Below, piece by piece: positions 39,783 through 50,800 of a DNA stretch of 64,000 nucleotides; within the stretch, counting starts at the first letter, position 1; each line of letters starts with the position of its first letter. Under the pieces are notes generated by a model. The model was not told the origin of the DNA. It worked only from the letters and a program-made list of their open reading frames with translations, and did not search any database. Source of the stretch: Thereva unica (Eukaryota > Arthropoda > Insecta > Diptera > Therevidae); the NCBI GenBank assembly GCA_949987705.1, contig OX465281.1, positions 4,194,001 through 4,258,000 on the forward strand, given 5' to 3'. The translations under genes were made by a program, and so were the position numbers.

Positions 39783-40227
39783 AGGGGCCAGTTCACGCAT
39801 TTCGACGTCGACTGAAAACGACACTAAGCGCGTTCAAAAACCTTGCTATGGTTAATTATGGGAATTTTTGTACGTCAAAAACTTATACTAGTGGTTATGT
39901 TGTAGTTATCGACGGAGTTTACCACAGTTAACCATAGGCCCCTGTTCTGAAAGTCGCGTCGTGTAATGTGACAAGTCGTTTGAATTGAAGAAAGTGACGT
40001 TGCGACCTTTACGACTTTCAGCTCAGAGGCCAGAGAATGGGGTTGCTAAGTTGCGTTTATTGCCACTGGGCTGAAAGAAGGTACAAGGTCGACTGAAACG
40101 TCACTTTCTTCAACTCGAAGATGTGTCACATTACACGACTCGACTTTCAGCACAGGGGCCATAGTAAGGTTTTAGAACGCGCTTCGTGTCGTTTTCAGTC
40201 GACGTCGAATTGCTTGAACTGGCCCCA
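39783..40227. repeat. MITE containing a second MITE
   Basis: The outer element has ends AGGGGCCAGTTCACGCATTT and AATTGCTTGAACTGGCCCC (family of 4379-4601). Inside it, 39940-40166 is a second element with ends GGCCCCTGTTCTGAAAGTCG and CGACTTTCAGCACAGGGGCC (family of 23270 and 30440). The inner element interrupts the outer sequence at CCATAG, whose halves lie on both sides. Confidence 0.8.
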
Positions 40228-40778
40228 GGTCTTCACCTAGCGGACGGTGCAGCCCTTTGTTCACCTGGTAATCTTCACAGCTTTTGTCGGCTGATCAGCG
40301 GGATTCCCTTGTTTCAGGAAGCATAAAACATAACAGGACGATGCTGTCTCCTGCTAACCCCGACTTTTATGACTCAGGCGGCTGCTTAAAAAAATTAACT
40401 CGTACAACATTCAAGAGCTCAAACGCGAGGCTCATTGCCTCTTCCTCATGCATCCACCATGCTACATCCTTAATCTATCATATCCTTTTTTCTATTTTCG
40501 AGCTAAGCTTACTACTAGACTTTACACGATGACCTGAAAGACCGTAAGCTAATATTTAATGCTGCCGCCAATATTTTGGATCATTTCAACCGAGGCAAAC
40601 TTTTAAGGGTCGCCACTTGAATGGAATTCTAGGATGGCCCTATTGTCATCTTTAAGTTGGAATACCAACTGTCATTGACGCCCATTTTTGTACAAGTTGG
40701 CCCCTTAGTGAACTCGAAAAGAAACTGGAGTAAAATAGGGAAAAGAGGAGAAAGTCAGGAGTCAGTGTTGTCCTTAAA
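40228..40778. other. Intergenic DNA between genes E and F
   Basis: Holds a jockey-type LINE 3' end in reverse (about 40400-40530, TCGAGCTAAGCTTACTACTA) and otherwise no recognisable coding sequence. Confidence 0.4.
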
Positions 40779-40930
40779 TTTATTGATTTATCATTTTTAT
40801 ATACAGATTAACTAGACAAGAATTTGCATTTGACATAACGAGAATTTTCCTATAAAAGTAAAAGAAAGGCACGCCTAGTTGCATAACAAAGTTAGATACC
40901 CATTGCCAAAAGACACTGTCGTCCATTAAT
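40779..40930 (-). other. Last exon and 3'UTR of gene F
   Basis: The acceptor GTCTTTTAG|ATTAATGG joins to the donor at 41019; the joined bases G-AT-TAA give aspartate and then the stop at 40926. The rest, up to the AATAAA on the minus strand (40779-40784), is untranslated. The same arrangement ends gene H. Confidence 0.55.
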
Positions 40931-43900
40931 CTAAAAGACATTGTTAGATCGTTCATTAGAAAGCAGTAATTTTTATCACACTCGCTCTCCCTGGACATAC
41001 CCTACTCACCGTTGAGAATAATTACAACACCACTTTGAGTTTCTTTTACCTCTTCGCTTCCTTCTGGGTGCAAATTTGGCTTCTCGATTGCTACTTCTTC
41101 CTTGAGCGAATCAGACGCCGTCTTACAATTATGTTTATTGTAACTGTAATCGAATAATATTGTCGGTTGTAATGCAAGAATATTGTGCAATAGATGTAAT
41201 AGTTTACCTCGTCTTCCAAGCAAAAAACTTCCCGCATTTTTTACACTCAAACGGGTAAGGATTATCGTGCCATTTCAAGTGTCTGCGTAAACTATATTTG
41301 TACACAAATTCCTTGCCGCATAGAACGCATTTCTGTGTAATCCCCTGATGATTTTCCGTGTGCACAACGAGGGCAGCTTTTGTAGTAAAATTTTTACCGC
41401 ATATGCTGCATATAAATTCAGGTTTCTTTTTCAACGGCTTTGGCTTATCTGGACCTTTACAAATTTGCATATGCCTTTTGTAGCTGAAATCCAAGAATAT
41501 TGATAATAACAAGAATTTTGTACAATAAGTATTATGGCTTACGCGCAATTGCTAGTAAGGTACTTCCCACACTTTTCACACTGAAACTTCTCTGGATTAG
41601 CGTGCCATTTCATGTGCATTTTTAGAGTAACGCTGTTCTTATATTCCTTGCCGCACTTATCGCATTGGAGTGTAAATCCCATATGATTTTCCATATGAAC
41701 ATCGAAGGCAGCTTTCCTAGTAAACTTTATACCGCATATATCGCATTCACCTTTGATTTCATGTTCAATTCGTCTTTTACAAGTGGCCTTATGCCTGGTG
41801 CTACTGTAATTAAAGAATATCGATGATTGTGATGGAAGAATATTGCAGAGATATGTTATGGTTTACAAGAGTTTCGTAGCAAGCCACTTCCCACAGTATC
41901 TACAATTATACGGCTTTGGATTAGTGTGCGTTTTCATGTGCCTGCCTAGAGTAGAGACGTTGTAATATTTCTTATCGCACTGATTGCATTTATGTGTAAT
42001 CCTCTTCTGATTCCCCATGTGCGAGTTGCGATTATTTTTTGAATTAAATTTTTTACCATTCAATTGCTGTGGTTTACTTCGACGTTTACAAATTTCCATA
42101 TGCCTGTTGTAGCTGTAAAGCAAGAATATTTCAATGGAAGAATATTATATATGACATTTATGTAGATTTACTTGAAGTTCCAAGCAAAAAACTTGCCGCA
42201 TTTGTCGCACTCAAACGGGTATGGATTGTCGTGCCTTTCCAAGTGTCTGCGTAGACTGTAACTGCTTAAAAATTCTTTGCCACACCGATCGCATTTTTGT
42301 GTATTCTCCTTGTGACTATCCAAATGGACTTTGAGGTCATGTTTTGAACTAAATTGTTCATCGCAAATCTCACATTCATACTGCATTTCACATGATATAG
42401 TACAAAACATTTAGTTTAAACCCGTTTAAACTTACCACAGTCGTTTTGTCTCTTGTTGTTATTTCCTCGCGAGAATTTCCTGATTAAAAGAAGTTTATTT
42501 ATGTTGTTCAACCAATAAACTCATTAAATTACTGTGAGAGTCCTCCGCATACTTAGCCAATCTCCCCTTCAATAAACTAAGTGGTACATCATCCTCAGAA
42601 TCTGTGTACTCTGTATCAATGATTGTTAGATGACGATCCGATGTGCTTTCGGATATGTGCGGCTCTTCCTTTGGAGATTGTTAAAATGTTTGTAAAATAT
42701 TTTAATTATGTATTCATACCTTTACAATATCCAGGATAAAAAGTGGTGATTCAGTTGAGTTTTTCCTTGGCTGACAATGAAATGAATCTTCCTATAAATT
42801 AATACATAACATTTAACTAGTTTCGTGATTTTGTTTGTAAGGGGTCGTCCATAAATTACGTGGTGCGATTTTACGACCCCCTCCCCTTGGTGAGATTTCG
42901 TAAGATTTGGCTCGACCCCCTCTACCCTAATCTCACGTGAGATTTTTCAGATTTAAAAAAATCTCTATTATTTAAATAAAAATATGTAGTTACGGTCTCT
43001 AGCGTTAATTATAGATAAGTAATAATTCGAACTCCTACTTGCCCCTCCTCTATTCCACTCGCGTTTTCCGCTTATTGTGGACACACAACTACCAAATCGT
43101 GAGCACTCATAGTCAACAACAATTTCAGTACGCTAAAATTCGACGAAAGCCCTTCCTGAAGTTATACATATATTCTAATGGCCTTTTCGCGGGTCGGCAT
43201 CGTCGAGTCGTGCGTTTGGCTAACCGGGCGGCGGCGGCAACACAATCGAAAGGCTACTATGCTCCTATGCTCCTGCAGTCCAAGAAAACTGAAAAAATGT
43301 TTATATGAGAGGACAGTTGTCGTCAGATTGTCCCTGAAGATCTGGGGTGGTAGCACGTAAGTTGCTTCAATCGACCTCTTCATACAATAATTTTTGAAAC
43401 ACTTGTATGAAGAGATCGACTTAAACAACTTACGTGCTACAACCCCAGAACATCTATTCAGTCTCAAGCCGCTAGTTTACTGCACGAATTCCCACCGTAT
43501 CCAGTCGAACCTGAAAGCAAGGCGCGAAAACCATTAACACTCGCATTCGCGCTTGTTCGCGGGTGTTCACGGCGTGAGTCTAGAGCCGCCTACGACACAA
43601 ACATACTAGCGCAAAGGTGATGACGGCGGCCGCCTGCGAGAGAATTTCCCATACATTTTATTTTTCCGCGCCGCCTGTCTATTATGTCAGCAAATACGGT
43701 AGTCTGTGTATTTTAAAGGTTTTTCCAGTCACCAATCTGTTTGTGCCTTTAAAGTTTTCGTTGAGACATGTATGTACTTGTATTAACAACCTGCTATGCT
43801 AAACTGTCGTCTTCGCCTGTGTGTCTGTAGGGAATCATGACGTTACCTGCACGCCACGGCCTGGCAGGCGGATAGCTGAAGTCCTCATCCCCAGTCAGAC

Positions 43901-45225
43901 TGAATATTGTATTGCCGTGCCCGCAGATCTGTCCTGGCGACAGCCTGTAAGTGAATACGAGTCGTTAGTGGAAAAAATTCAACCCACGTGAGATTTGTTG
44001 AGATTCGGCTCGACCACCTCCCCCTCTAAAGGCCTCACGTAGTTAATGGACGACCCCTAAACGACAGAATAAATTATGATGTCACTATAAACCTCTAACC
44101 TATCCTTCAGATCAAGCTCACTACTATACATTACACCATGACTTGAACGACATAGGATGATTCCTAAGCCTGATAGTTAATTAATTAATTAAAAAAACGG
44201 CCATAATCGTACATGACCCTTGGTGTGGTAGCGACAATACTAAGATTATGTTCATACTGAAAGGCATCAGTCCTAGTATAAAAACTTGCGGAAAACCGTG
44301 CGCAATAGATAAAGGATACGGATTTCAAACCATAACATTTTAGATCGACTTGTAATCACGAAAGAGAAAACATTCCTTCCTTTCTAACTGTGAAGTTAAG
44401 CGAAATACAGGATATCATGTTTGAGAAAACTACGTAGACTGTTCTCTACTTATGAAATGTTCGACACAACAATGGATTATTCGTATTTAGGTAATCGGAA
44501 ATTTGTTAACTAGTAAGTTAAAGCAACTAGATTTACTTTTCACAGGATATACTATAAAGCACATAATATTATCCAATTTACCTCAATTTTCTCTTTTTTT
44601 ATCGTGATTTCCTCGCCATTAAGGTCAACGATATTTTGAGGATCTAAAGTTTCTTGCGTTTTTGGTCCTTTTTCGTCAGTTTTTTTCTAAAAAGTATTTT
44701 CAAGAACGATCTGCATCTTAAATAATATGAACTTACTTTCACGTTAGAAGGTATGCAGTGTGCCTCTAATAATGTTTGATTTTTGGTATCGATCTCATCC
44801 GCAGTAGTTTTACCCAGTTTGTTTTTCAGTAAGCTAATGGGCGCCTTATCTTCAGAATCAGTATGCTCTACATCAATGCCCGCTACAAGACGATCTACAC
44901 ATGATAAAATGTCATCAAATTCCTCGATGTTCCCCTATGATTCAAAGTTTTTAATATAGAAATCCTTTTACTAGTCTAAACTAATCTTACTTCCGGATGT
45001 GGAAATCTTTCATTTTTGTGGATTTCAGCATCTTCCAAATCTACAATTGATGTGCTCTCGGAGACGGGTGGCTCCTCCTTTAGAGATTTTGCAATGGTTA
45101 TGGAATATCTTTATTGGTTGTCTCCTTACCTTCATAATGTCCAGAATACTAAGTTTCGGTCCAGTTTAGTTTATTCTTGGCTGACAATGAAAAGAGTGGC
45201 CCTGGTTAAATTGTTCAGACTCTTC
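40926..45225 (-). CDS. Gene F: zinc-finger gene that has lost its ZAD exon
   Basis: Exons right to left: 45130-45225 (e3), 44991-45077, 44737-44934, 44582-44686 (e6 and e7 fused), 42720-42791, 42533-42668 (e4' and e5' fused), 42436-42479, 42172-42380, 41867-42112, 41543-41803, 41208-41483, 41020-41153, 40926-40930. They give 622 open codons. The class 1 promoter block stands only about 140 bp upstream of e3, so the ZAD exon and e2 were deleted. No ATG context can be chosen with confidence. It may be a pseudogene, or make a finger protein lacking the dimerisation domain. Confidence 0.62.
41020..41153 (-). CDS. Gene F half finger and acidic tail exon
   Basis: YNKHNC (H-x1-C, shortened from H-x3-C), then SLKEEVAIEKPNLHPEGSEE and QSGVVIILN, leaving in phase 1 at AACG|GTGAGT. 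Spacing from the preceding C-x2-C to the histidine is still 12. Confidence 0.68.
41208..41483 (-). CDS. Gene F finger exon 4
   Basis: 92 codons: half finger YKRHMQIC, fingers CSICGKNFTTKAALVVHTEN and CVLCGKEFVYKYSLRRHLKW, half CKKCGKFFAWKT. Donor ACGAG|GTAAAC. Confidence 0.82.
41543..41803 (-). CDS. Gene F finger exon 3
   Basis: 87 codons with no methionine early enough to show as a long stand-alone frame: half finger STRHKATC, fingers CDICGIKFTRKAAFDVHMEN and CDKCGKEYKNSVTLKMHMKW, half CEKCGKYLTSNC. Donor TGCGC|GTAAGC, acceptor TTACAG|TAGCAC. Split spacing is exactly 12 on both sides. Confidence 0.8.
41867..42112 (-). CDS. Gene F finger exon 2, one finger damaged
   Basis: 82 codons: half finger YNRHMEIC, then a finger without its cysteine pair (GKKFNSKNNRNSHMGNQ, also lacking the last histidine), an intact CNQCDKKYYNVSTLGRHMKT, and the half CRYCGKWLATKL. 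Length stays a multiple of 3. Confidence 0.78.
42172..42380 (-). CDS. Gene F finger exon 1
   Basis: Phase 0 start: CEICDEQFSSKHDLKVHLDS, CDRCGKEFLSSYSLRRHLER and the half CDKCGKFFAWNF. Same size as exon 1 of gene D (209 nt). Confidence 0.82.
42436..42791 (-). CDS. Second linker cassette of gene F
   Basis: Exons 42720-42791, 42533-42668 (fused e4'-e5': EEPHISESTSDRHLTIIDTE, SEDDVPLSLLKGRL) and 42436-42479 (44-nt type). The fusion junction equals that of gene E. Confidence 0.66.
42840..44062. mobile_element. DNA transposon remnant with GGGGTCGTCCATAAATTACG ends
   Basis: About 1.2 kb bounded by inverted ends (GGGGTCGTCCATAAATTACG at the left, CGTAGTTAATGGACGACCCC at the right) plus subterminal inverted copies around CTCACGTGAGATTTTT. 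No transposase frame is recognisable in the interior. A one-ended copy lies near 25910-25985. The interior contains the hairpin at 43348-43442. Confidence 0.7.
43348..43442. repeat. Near-perfect hairpin
   Basis: Arms GGTAGCACGTAAGTTGCTTC and its partner AAACAACTTACGTGCTAC, continued by ATCGACCTCTTCATACAA with TTGTATGAAGAGATCGAC, separated by about 18 nt. The pairing spans roughly 38 bp per arm. It could be a tiny MITE or a foldback RNA source. Confidence 0.7.
44582..45225 (-). CDS. First linker cassette of gene F
   Basis: Exons 45130-45225 (LDIMK at its end), 44991-45077 (EEPPVSESTSIVDL), 44737-44934 (NIEEFDDILSCVDR, SEDKAPISLLKNKL) and 44582-44686, where e6 and e7 are joined without an intron (QNIVDLNGEEITIKKEKIE). 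The fused exon keeps phase 0. Confidence 0.68.
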
Positions 45226-45366
45226 CTGTAACTTCCTTCCTCTTCCTGACATTTGTTTGTGTCTATTATTTAATTTAAGTAAGTTACACCTAAGGAGAGC
45301 ATTGAATTAATAGAGGATTAAAGATTTATTTCAAATTTTTCGCTCACAGTAGTTAATTCACAATTT

Positions 45367-45515
45367 AACCACAATCAAGTGACAGCGAGGGACCCTTCTA
45401 TGCTTCAAAGAATTGTCAGTGGAATGACACCCTTGAAAAGAGTAAGAAGAAGATATGGAGATTTATGTTGGCTATCCTACATGGAGCAAATTGCGCTATC
45501 CACCACTCTGTTCTC
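45367..45515 (-). promoter_or_regulatory. Class 1 promoter block left behind in gene F
   Basis: ACCACAATCAAGTGACAGCG, AGTAAGAAGAAGATATGGAG, ATTTATGTTGGCTATCCTAC and GCGCTATCCACCACTCTGTT are all present in order. In the other genes the ZAD ATG lies some 10-35 bp beyond this block. Here the sequence runs directly into the intron end before exon e3. Confidence 0.6.
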
Positions 45516-45529
45516 ACCTCATTCATGTA

Positions 45530-47060
45530 ACGGTAAATAAAGCAGAATTTGGAGGGATGTTAAAGATTTTATTGGAAATTCTTTCTTTTTTAGGCTTTGA
45601 ATTCGACAAAATTTTTGCGGCCCCGATCGACAATGAGTTCAATGCTTTGTTTATTGAGTTGAGCATTAGTTTGTAATCATCAAGACAGGATCTGGCACGG
45701 GCTATGTTGCAGGTGATTTTAATATTAGCTTGTTAAAACCAAATGGTCAGGCGAAATCTCTTATTTATGTGTATACGTTCGAGTTATTGTATTTTTTTGT
45801 TTTAAATAAAACCCTTCCCAACGTTTATGAACTGTGGGAATCCATCGTTGCTTGATGTTCTCGCTGTTACGTCTGTCGGCTCGGTGGTGAGGCACAATCA
45901 AATGTCTCCCCCGAGTTTGCTTGACCATGGCATCATTTTTCTTTCTATTTATTTCTCATTTCTACCCTCTTCTTCGTCTACTTTATTCTCCAACCGTGAC
46001 TTCAGCAACATCAATCCTGAGCGGCCTTAAAAGCTGTTTCTTCATTACCCTGGTATGATATCTATATCTCTGTCGATGATAAGGTCGCCATCTTGTCCTT
46101 TACTCAGTCATTGTATGACCAATGCGTGCCGCTAGTCATGCGTAGACTCAAAACATCTGGTTGTCCAAGGTTCTTTCGCCAGATCCGGGATCTGATAATC
46201 CAACATGAGTATATGGGACTGTTTAGACGGTTAGCTTTCAGGAACATTCCTCACGAGCTTTGATGATGAAAGGGGAAGTGGGTATGATGAGAGATGCCAC
46301 CCCACTTCTCCCCTTATCCACAAAGTTCGTGAGGAACGCTCCTGGAAGCGAACCGTCCAAACTATGTATGTACTGTTTACTACTTTTTTTACTAAAATTC
46401 GCAGATATTTAATTGACTAGAGAGGACTTGATAATTGCATCAACCTCAAAGTCAGAGCTGCTAGATGTGAATTCAATGCTCACAACTTAATCTTGACTTA
46501 TATTCGAAACGACTTTGATCTAACCTTCTTTCACTTGGTGTTCATCCTTCCTTTTCTGAGCCTTTTGATGTTATTTCCAAGTTATTATCGCCACTCTTTC
46601 TCTAATTCCGTCTCTTCTGACCGGTAAATCCCGATTGATTTTGCTTCTTGATCCTTTAGAAGTTCTTGGATCTGTACTCTCTATCTCCTCAAACAGTATC
46701 GACTTTGATGGAATTCCTCCACGTTTTCTCAAAATTCAGTTTCCCTTAATCGCTCATTGTTTTTAACTATTATCTCACCGTATCTTAGTTCCCTTGGCTC
46801 TGGAAAAAGGTCATTGTGATTCCATTACGCAAAAGACCGTCTCCATCGGATATATCGGACTTTCGTCCTATTAACATCCTTCCCTGTCTCGCCAAAGCTT
46901 TAGAAAAAATTATTTTTACTCAAGTGACTCTCTTGTTTCTGATAGATTACAATGTGTTCGCCACAATGGCACGACCTCCTCTCTTCTGCCTTCTGTTTGG
47001 GGTTCCTCAAGGCTCGATTCTTGGTCCTCTTTTTTTCCTTTTGTAATTTGGAGTACTCCC
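45530..47060 (+). mobile_element. Degenerate LINE
   Basis: Plus-strand scraps: a region with NNLIL-type frames and a clear RT segment at 46816-47046, VIPLRKRPSPSDISDFRPIN, ILPCLAKALEKI and LFGVPQGSILGPLFFLL (RT boxes A and B). It is cut by the MITE at 46220-46370 and by many stops. Confidence 0.65.
46220..46370. repeat. Palindromic MITE
   Basis: The left arm GTTTAGACGGTTAGCTTTCA with GGAACATTCCTCACGAGCTT pairs with the right arm AAGTTCGTGAGGAACGCTCC and GAAGCGAACCGTCCAAAC. The centre (GGGGAAGTGGG and CCCCACTTCTCCCC) is also inverted. Single arms occur near 20095 and 21280. Confidence 0.75.
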
Positions 47061-47760
47061 GGTTCCGAGGCATTGTTTACTGATTTGTAGCAATGGAGTT
47101 TTAATGGGAGTGGCTTACTAACCCTCAGCCCAACCATGAACTCGCCATTCGACCGCCTCCCATTAACTACTTCCGAAGAAGTACCCCAGTAGGCACCGCG
47201 TGGTGGTGGGATTAGAACTTGCTAACCGATTTGCAAGGTGTTCATCTGCAGTGATTCCCCTCGAGTTTTGATACAAATGGCAAATATGGTGCCACCACCT
47301 TCCGAGGTCTGTTAGCCGTGCGCCACCCCCCCTTCTAACGCTTCATCTAAAATATACAGAAATTGTGGTCTCATATGACTGTCCAGTAGGCTTCCATTTT
47401 GTCCTTAGGTACTCGTTCAAATCTAATCAAAACGTTAATTTTACCATATTTTACTTATGCTAGCTTAGTCTTTCCGTCCTTGATGCGACATGTCATGATA
47501 AACTCAGTGTAGCCTTCAATGATTGTACAGGGCTGCCATTTAGTTGCGCCGAGATTTTTGTTTGTCCATTCTACTCAGTTATGGCACAACCCCTGTCGTC
47601 GATTAATCTACAAAAGTTGTTAGGTCCACGCGCATTAAGCAATGAAATGTAATTAATTAGCAAGCAGCCATTTTTATTCCACAATGCGGTTCCCTCTGAA
47701 CATATCGAACTCATCGTTGAGAGAATTTATGACATGATTTTGATATGAAGACCTAGAAGT
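47061..47760. other. Intergenic DNA and 3' region of gene G
   Basis: Mostly without recognisable content. At about 47590-47615 the acceptor-like TTTGTAG|ATTAATCGACGACA corresponds to the last exon of genes F and H. The matching donor near 47720 reads GATGAG, not GTGAGT, so the join seems lost here. Confidence 0.4.
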
Positions 47761-47765
47761 TACTT

Positions 47766-47874
47766 TTACCGCGATATCTTTCGTCCTTCCGGGTGCAAGC
47801 TTGACTTTTCGATTGTTGCTGTTTCCTCGAACGAATAACCTGCAGGTTTACAAAGTTCCATATGCCTAGCGTAG
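47766..47874 (-). CDS. Gene G last coding exon
   Basis: Half finger YARHMELC, tail FEETATIEKSSLHPEG, then RKISR and TAA. A one-base change in frame compared with gene D (SEDIDVKVT) shortens the tail. Confidence 0.68.
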
Positions 47875-50800
47875 CTGCAAAGCAAGAATATTGATGATTA
47901 TAATGGACGAATATTGCACAATAAATGTTTTACTTGCATTTCCACGCAAAAAACTTGCTGCAGCTCTCACACTTAAACGGGGTTGGGTTAGCGTGCCATT
48001 TCAAGTGCCTGCGCAAACTGTAGACGTTTTCAAATACCTTGTCGCACTTATCACATTTTTGAGTGATCCCCTTGTGATTTTTCATATGTAGATTGAGGAT
48101 ATATTTTCTACTAAATTTTTTACTACAAATCTCGCAGTCAGCCGTCGTTTTATTCACTTGCTGTGATTCATCGGGACTCTTACAAATTTCCAAATGCCTA
48201 GTGTAACTGAAATGCAAGAATATTGATAATTATAAGAATATTGGACAATAAGTGTTGTGGCTTACTAGTATTTTCTAGAAAGGCACTTCCCACAGTTTTC
48301 ACACTTAAACCGTTTCGGATTAGCGTGCCATTTCATGTGAATCTTTAGGGAAGCGCTGTTTTTATATTTCTTCCCGCATTGGTCGCATTTATGTGTAATC
48401 CCCATGTGCTTTTCCATATGAACGTTGAGGGAAGCTTTCCTAGTAAATTTTTGACCGCATATTTCGCATTTACCTTTCGTTTTATTCAACTTCTGTGGTT
48501 CACCTCGGCTTTTACAAATGTCCATGTGCCAAGTGTAGCTGTAATAAAAGAATATTGATGATTGTGATGGAAGAATATTGCAGAGGTTTACTAGCATTTC
48601 GTAGCAAGCCACTTCCCACAATATTCACAATTAAACGGCTTCGGATTAGTGTGTGATTTCATGTGCCTGCGTAGAGTATAGATGTTATGATACTCCTTAT
48701 CGCACTGATTGCATTTTTGTGCAATCCCCCTGTGACTTCCCATGTGAAAATTGCGATATTTTTTCGAACTAAATTTTTTACCGCATATTCCGCATGCAAC
48801 TTTCGTTTTATTCAATTGCTGTGGCTTACCTCGACGTTTACAAATTTTCATATGCCTAGTGTAGCTGTAAAGGAAGAATATTTCAATGGAAGAATATTAT
48901 CTAATAGTATGAAATGATTTACTTGCATTTCCAAGCAAACAACTTCCCGCATTTTTCACACGTATGCGGTTTGGGATTTACGTGGCATTTCATGTGATTT
49001 TTGAGAGTAGCGCTGTTCTTATATTCCTTGCCGCACTGATCGCATTTTTGTGTATTGCCCTTGTGATTTTCCAAATCAGGTTCTTCGATGCTGCTCTATG
49101 ATTGGAAAGTATTTAATATTGATAGCAGTTTACTTGCCTAAAATAATCTTACTTCCGGATAAATAACACTAGATTCACTTTCATCGATTTCAGCATGTTT
49201 TACGGCAACAATTGATGTCCTTTCGGATATGCGCGGCTCTTCCTTTAGAGATTTTCTAACTTTTGGGAAATATTTTAATTTATCTTTACCTTCACAATTT
49301 CCAGAGTATAAAGTGGTGATCCAGTGGAGTTTTTATTTGGCTGACAATGAAAAGAGTCTTCCTTGTTAAAATCTTTGAAGTCTTCCTGCCAACATAAAAA
49401 ATTGCATTAACTATGTTCTTAATTTCATTATTTTGCTGGAATGAGGCAGAAAGAATTTGGGATATCTACTGTGAAATAAGTGGTTCAGTACTTTTAGAAT
49501 AAACCTGTTTAACTCACTCAGTTCTAAATGAGCAATGGAAGGCGATCACTTGCAAAGAAAAGGAAAATGGAATCTGGGAAAGAGAATTGAACTAGACAAC
49601 ATAAACTTGTGCACATACGAACTAAGCCGCCATCACTACAGAGTTTTATATTACTTTCGTGAAGTTAGACACATAAGTGAGTATTTCCGAACTCATATAA
49701 CATCTCAGAGTTCAAACTCAAGGTTCATCGACAACTACTCACCCATCCCCCGAGGCCAATTCTATCTATTCTCTTCATTCTTCAAATCAAGCTCACTACT
49801 AGACATTACACCATGACTTAAACGACATAGGATGATTTCTAAGCCTGATAGTTTCAACTAAAACACGCCAATGATAGTACATGGCCCTTGATATAGTAGG
49901 GCAACTCTAAGATTATGTACATACTGAAAGGCATCAGTTCTAGTATACAAACTTGTGGAACACCGTGCGCAATAAGCATAAGATCCAGAATTGAATCTTG
50001 AAACCATAATATTTGAGATCTACTTGTAATCACGAAAGGGAAAATATTCCTGTTGAATGTTTCTAGCTGTTGGAGGCCCAAAAAAGCCAACCTCAGACCC
50101 TCACACAATAAACTTAAAAATTTAACAACCGCAAAGCCAAAATAAGACAGAACGTCTACCAGGCGTTACCTAGGGCCTTGAGAGTAGGGCTGGTCGTCGG
50201 CGGTCGGGGTGTGGGCAGGGGCGGTGCTTTCATAGGTGCAAAAGGTGCACTTGCACCGGGCACATTTTCAGAACTTCGGAAAAAAATTTAAAGTGTTCCT
50301 GTGCCTTCCTTGTCATATATTAAAAGAACCGCATGTGTCTGTGCCTTTTCCATTGTCATCTGCAAGGTATTCCCTTTCGTTCGCCTGATTACGTCGTCTA
50401 TCCTTTCTTGGCTGGGATGGTGCCATATTTCTTGATTTGTAGTAGTTCGCCCTATTATTCGGCGAGAAACTGTCCTGAAGCGCCTTTTATGCCCGGGAAG
50501 CCTGTTAAAGTGGACTGTCCTTTTTTAGGCAAGATTCTACAGTAGAAACTAATACATGCCGTACAGTGACCACCTACTATACCTTGAAGTATTGAAGGCT
50601 TGGAGAAAGATAAAGACCTCTCAAGTGTATAGTACTATGGATTTTCAGAACCCAGGATTGTGCAGGAAATAGTTAAGGAAGTGCAGCTAACACAGAAAAA
50701 CATACTGGAGCATTAAACAGCATTAGCAGGAGAGTTTTGTGCAGTTAAAGCGCAAGCAAACTCAGCAAAAAGCAAGATTGCGAAGCATTATCATGATTGG

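Noticed and set aside
47180..47340. tRNA-like B-box in GGTGGGATTAGAACTTGC
   Set aside because: No A-box at the right distance and no cloverleaf; not enough for a tRNA or SINE call.
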